Shown here in pieces: positions 61,749 through 64,000 of a stretch of DNA of 64,000 bases; the first letter of the stretch is position 1; every line of letters starts with the position of its first letter. This DNA comes from Rs1 sp036960485. Lineage in GTDB: Bacteria > Pseudomonadota > Gammaproteobacteria > Pseudomonadales > Balneatricaceae. The notes below the pieces were generated by a model. It was not told where the DNA came from, did no database searches, and saw only the letters and a program-made list of their open reading frames with translations. The translations under genes were made by a program, and so were the position numbers. The stretch lies in contig JBALXS010000008.1 in the NCBI GenBank assembly GCA_036960485.1, forward strand, positions 15,502-79,501, in the 5' to 3' direction.

Positions 61749-63541
61749 TGTACAGCAAAATACCCAGCAGCAAACCTGCAACTGAATTACTTGATAGTAT
61801 CACCAACCCCCAACAGTTACGCAAACTTGAGCAGCATCAACTTGTTAGCTTGGCCGAACAGTTACGCGCTTATTTACTTTACAGCGTTGGCCAAACGGGT
61901 GGGCATTTTGGAGGCGGCTTAGGCGTTGTAGAGTTGACTATCGCTTTGCACTATCTACTAGATACCCCAAACGATCATTTAATTTGGGATGTTGGGCACC
62001 AAAGCTATCCGCATAAAATTCTAACTGAAAGAAAAAGTGCGCTGTTAAGTATTCGCCAATTAGCTGGGCTACATCCGTTTCCTGATCGCAGTGAGAGCAT
62101 TTACGACGATTTTGGCACTGGTCACTCAAGCACTTCTATTAGTGCTGCCTTGGGGATGTCTGTTGCTGACAGCCTAAACGGCTTGCAGCAGCATAGTGTT
62201 GCGGTAATTGGTGATGGGGCACTCAGTGCCGGGATGGCCTTTGAAGCACTCAATCACGCCTCACATGTTGACGCTAACTTGCTTGTTATCCTTAATGATA
62301 ATGAGATGTCTATTTCTGAGAACGAAGGCGGCTTAGCTAAATTTCTAGCCAACAAACTTAGATCAAAGCACGCCAGTGCTGCAAACACTGCGTTGTTTGA
62401 GGCACTAGCATTTGAATATACAGGCCCTATCGACGGGCATGACTTTAACGCTTTAATACCTGCTATAAAAACTGTTTTAAGTAAATCAGGACCTCAGTTT
62501 TTACACATAGTCACAAAAAAAGGTAAGGGATTTTATCCTGCTGAATCGGATCCTGTTGGCTATCATGCTATTACTAAAATTGAGCCTCAAAGCAATATAG
62601 ATACCCCTGTTGCTGTCAAACGAAAAACCTTTGCTAATGTCTTTGGTAATTGGTTATTAGCTCGTGCTAGCCAAGATAAAGATATTGTCGCTATCACCCC
62701 TGCAATGAAAGAAGGCTCTGATTTAGTTGAGTTTGCCAAGCAATATCCAAAGCGATACTTCGACGTTGCGATTGCAGAGCAACACGCACTCACCTTTGCC
62801 GCGGGCTTAGCTTGCGCCGGTATTAAACCTATCGTTGCTATTTATTCAACTTTTTTGCAACGCGGTTACGATCAATTTATACACGACATTGCAGTACAAA
62901 ACTTAAATGTAATTATCGCCATCGATAGAGCAGGGTTAGTTGGAGAAGATGGTGCAACCCATGCTGGCTGTTACGATATAGCAGCACTGCGTTGTATTCC
63001 CAATACTGTAATTATGGTCCCTAGTGACGAGCAAGAACTCTATCTAGCGCTAAATACAGCGCTGAAAACTGATGGGCCTATCGCTATTAGATACCCTCGA
63101 GGCAGTGGAAGTTGCCACAACTTACAACCCAACCAAGACACAGCGAGTGTAGGTAAAGCAAACTTGTTACGCCGCGGTAAAAGTAAAATGGCGCTACTCA
63201 ACTTCGGACCACTTATAGAGCAAGCTAAGATCAACGCTCAGAAATATGATTTAAGTTTAGTAGATATGCGTTTTGCAAAACCGTTGGATACAGAACTTTT
63301 AACGAAGTTGGCCGATGATCACCATCACTTTTTCACTTTAGAAGATCATGCTATTGCGGGAGGTGCTGGATCTGCTGTGAGTGAATATTTAGCAGATAAG
63401 GCAGTCACATTTACTCATTTGGGAATTCCCGATGCTTTTATACCTCACGGCACTCGGGATCAGCAATTAGCAATGTGTGGATTAGATGCTGTGGGGATTG
63501 ATCGAATTATTGCAGCAAAAATAGCTGCTAGAAGCTTATAG
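61748..63541 (+). CDS. dxs: 1-deoxy-D-xylulose-5-phosphate synthase
   Basis: 597-residue thiamine-diphosphate enzyme, slightly shorter than the usual 620. It makes DXP from pyruvate and glyceraldehyde 3-phosphate, the first step of the MEP isoprenoid pathway. 'GDGALSAGMAFEALNHA' with 'VILNDNEMSISEN' is the ThDP/Mg site, 'VAIAEQHALTFAAGLA' holds the catalytic Glu, and 'DRAGLVGEDGATHAGCYDIA' is invariant in the family. 'VGHQSYPHKILTER' is also conserved. It overlaps ispA by one base, so the two are translationally coupled. Confidence 0.95.
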   Translation: MYSKIPSSKPATELLDSITNPQQLRKLEQHQLVSLAEQLRAYLLYSVGQTGGHFGGGLGVVELTIALHYLLDTPNDHLIWDVGHQSYPHKILTERKSALLSIRQLAGLHPFPDRSESIYDDFGTGHSSTSISAALGMSVADSLNGLQQHSVAVIGDGALSAGMAFEALNHASHVDANLLVILNDNEMSISENEGGLAKFLANKLRSKHASAANTALFEALAFEYTGPIDGHDFNALIPAIKTVLSKSGPQFLHIVTKKGKGFYPAESDPVGYHAITKIEPQSNIDTPVAVKRKTFANVFGNWLLARASQDKDIVAITPAMKEGSDLVEFAKQYPKRYFDVAIAEQHALTFAAGLACAGIKPIVAIYSTFLQRGYDQFIHDIAVQNLNVIIAIDRAGLVGEDGATHAGCYDIAALRCIPNTVIMVPSDEQELYLALNTALKTDGPIAIRYPRGSGSCHNLQPNQDTASVGKANLLRRGKSKMALLNFGPLIEQAKINAQKYDLSLVDMRFAKPLDTELLTKLADDHHHFFTLEDHAIAGGAGSAVSEYLADKAVTFTHLGIPDAFIPHGTRDQQLAMCGLDAVGIDRIIAAKIAARSL

Positions 63542-63644
63542 AGTTGTAACAACATCAAGTTATAACAGTGCTTATTTGCTTAATTAGCTAGCCAAATAGC
63601 GGCAATTAAACACTGTTAACTTTATCTCAACATTCAGGAAATGA

Positions 63645-64000
63645 TTAATCCTGCATCATATGCCCAAGCTTGCCAGCTTTAGTCGCTAAGTATCCTTCAT
63701 TGTGACTATTTTTTCCCACTTGAATAGGCTCGCGAGCACTAATTTCAAGACCGTAGCTTTGCATTGCAGCTACTTTACGTGGATTATTAGTCATCAAGCG
63801 TAATTTTTTAATGCCAAAGTGCTGCAACATTGGCAAACACATACTGTATTCACGCAAATCAGCATCAAAGCCTAACCTTTCATTTGCCTCTACCGTATCA
63901 GCACCTTGATCTTGCAGGTTGTAAGCTTTGATTTTATTGAGTAAACCGATACCTCTCCCCTCTTGACGAAGGTAAAGTATGATGCCACGACCTTCTTGCG
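63645..64000 (-). CDS. ribA: GTP cyclohydrolase II, C-terminal part (5' end outside window)
   Basis: Open frame from the right edge to the stop at 63645, about 117 residues of the C-terminus. 'QEGRGIGLLNKIKAYNLQDQ', 'GADTVEANERLGFDADLREY' and 'KLRLMTNNPRKVAAMQSYGL' are highly conserved RibA motifs, including the Arg and Asp of the active site. RibA opens GTP to start riboflavin synthesis. Its upstream half, including the zinc cysteines, is beyond position 64000. It is convergent with dxs. Confidence 0.93.
   Translation of the reverse strand, partial: QEGRGIILYLRQEGRGIGLLNKIKAYNLQDQGADTVEANERLGFDADLREYSMCLPMLQHFGIKKLRLMTNNPRKVAAMQSYGLEISAREPIQVGKNSHNEGYLATKAGKLGHMMQD

Noticed and set aside
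1..64000. CRISPR arrays, tRNA/rRNA genes, transposases, phage genes
   Set aside because: I looked for regularly spaced repeats, cloverleaf signatures and typical enzyme motifs and saw none; by eye a single tRNA could still be missed.

Overview
The window looks like chromosome from a marine, motile gammaproteobacterium with a moderately AT-rich genome. It carries a sodium-type flagellar stator (PomA/PomB), a complete xseB-ispA-dxs block running toward ribA as in many Gammaproteobacteria, class I polyhydroxybutyrate (PHB) genes, queuosine-tRNA glycosylation and several c-di-GMP proteins. I see no rRNA, tRNA, CRISPR array, transposase or phage gene. No genus is claimed.

Layout. 1-2.6 kb: the 5' part of a membrane sensor with two periplasmic solute-binding domains and a degenerate GGDEF domain, then a small unknown gene. 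3-12.4 kb: a reductive pyrimidine/beta-alanine catabolic cluster (mmsA and an omega-aminotransferase on the minus strand; a LysR regulator, nitrilase-type beta-ureidopropionase, NCS1 permease, dihydropyrimidinase and a DMT protein on the plus strand). Dihydropyrimidine dehydrogenase is not in the window. 12.4-18.6 kb: a GGDEF-EAL protein coupled to a cofactor-less molybdopterin-fold periplasmic protein, class II fructose-bisphosphate aldolase, and a DASS/SLC13 transporter. 18.7-27.1 kb: a creatine-use island (creatinase, a PotABCD-type ABC importer and a LysR regulator), then a TauE/SafE permease. 27.3-33.4 kb: accessory genes (EreA/ChaN-like protein, atypical SDR, diguanylate cyclase, PhyH dioxygenase, LysE exporter, orphan CbtB, a small gene with a broken start).

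33.7-39.9 kb: a PHB region with phaB on the plus strand facing phaC, phaR, a PhaF-like phasin, a short phasin and a Cys-type depolymerase on the minus strand. Four TTGCTGC-N3-GCA boxes in two equally spaced pairs lie upstream of the two phasins and are probable PhaR operators. 40-51 kb: EamA transporter, Ogt, DUF3010, a large ABC-exporter-like protein that has lost every ATPase motif, a VF530 protein with an RG-rich tail, and a 1217-residue fused ABC exporter. 51-54.5 kb: LysR, a class I aminotransferase divergent from a MarR regulator whose start codon lies inside its own likely operator, then a decayed second copy of the marR 3' end. 54.5-64 kb: conserved housekeeping genes: QTMAN-like glycosyltransferase, HrpB (which seems to start at an ATC codon), pomAB, xseB-ispA-dxs, ribA (partial).

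The most unusual items are the ATPase-dead ABC-like protein, the paired PhaR boxes, the probable leaderless autoregulated marR, the non-AUG start of hrpB, and the periplasmic Moco-fold/GGDEF-EAL pair. All functions are inferred by reading the translated sequence; no database search was possible.
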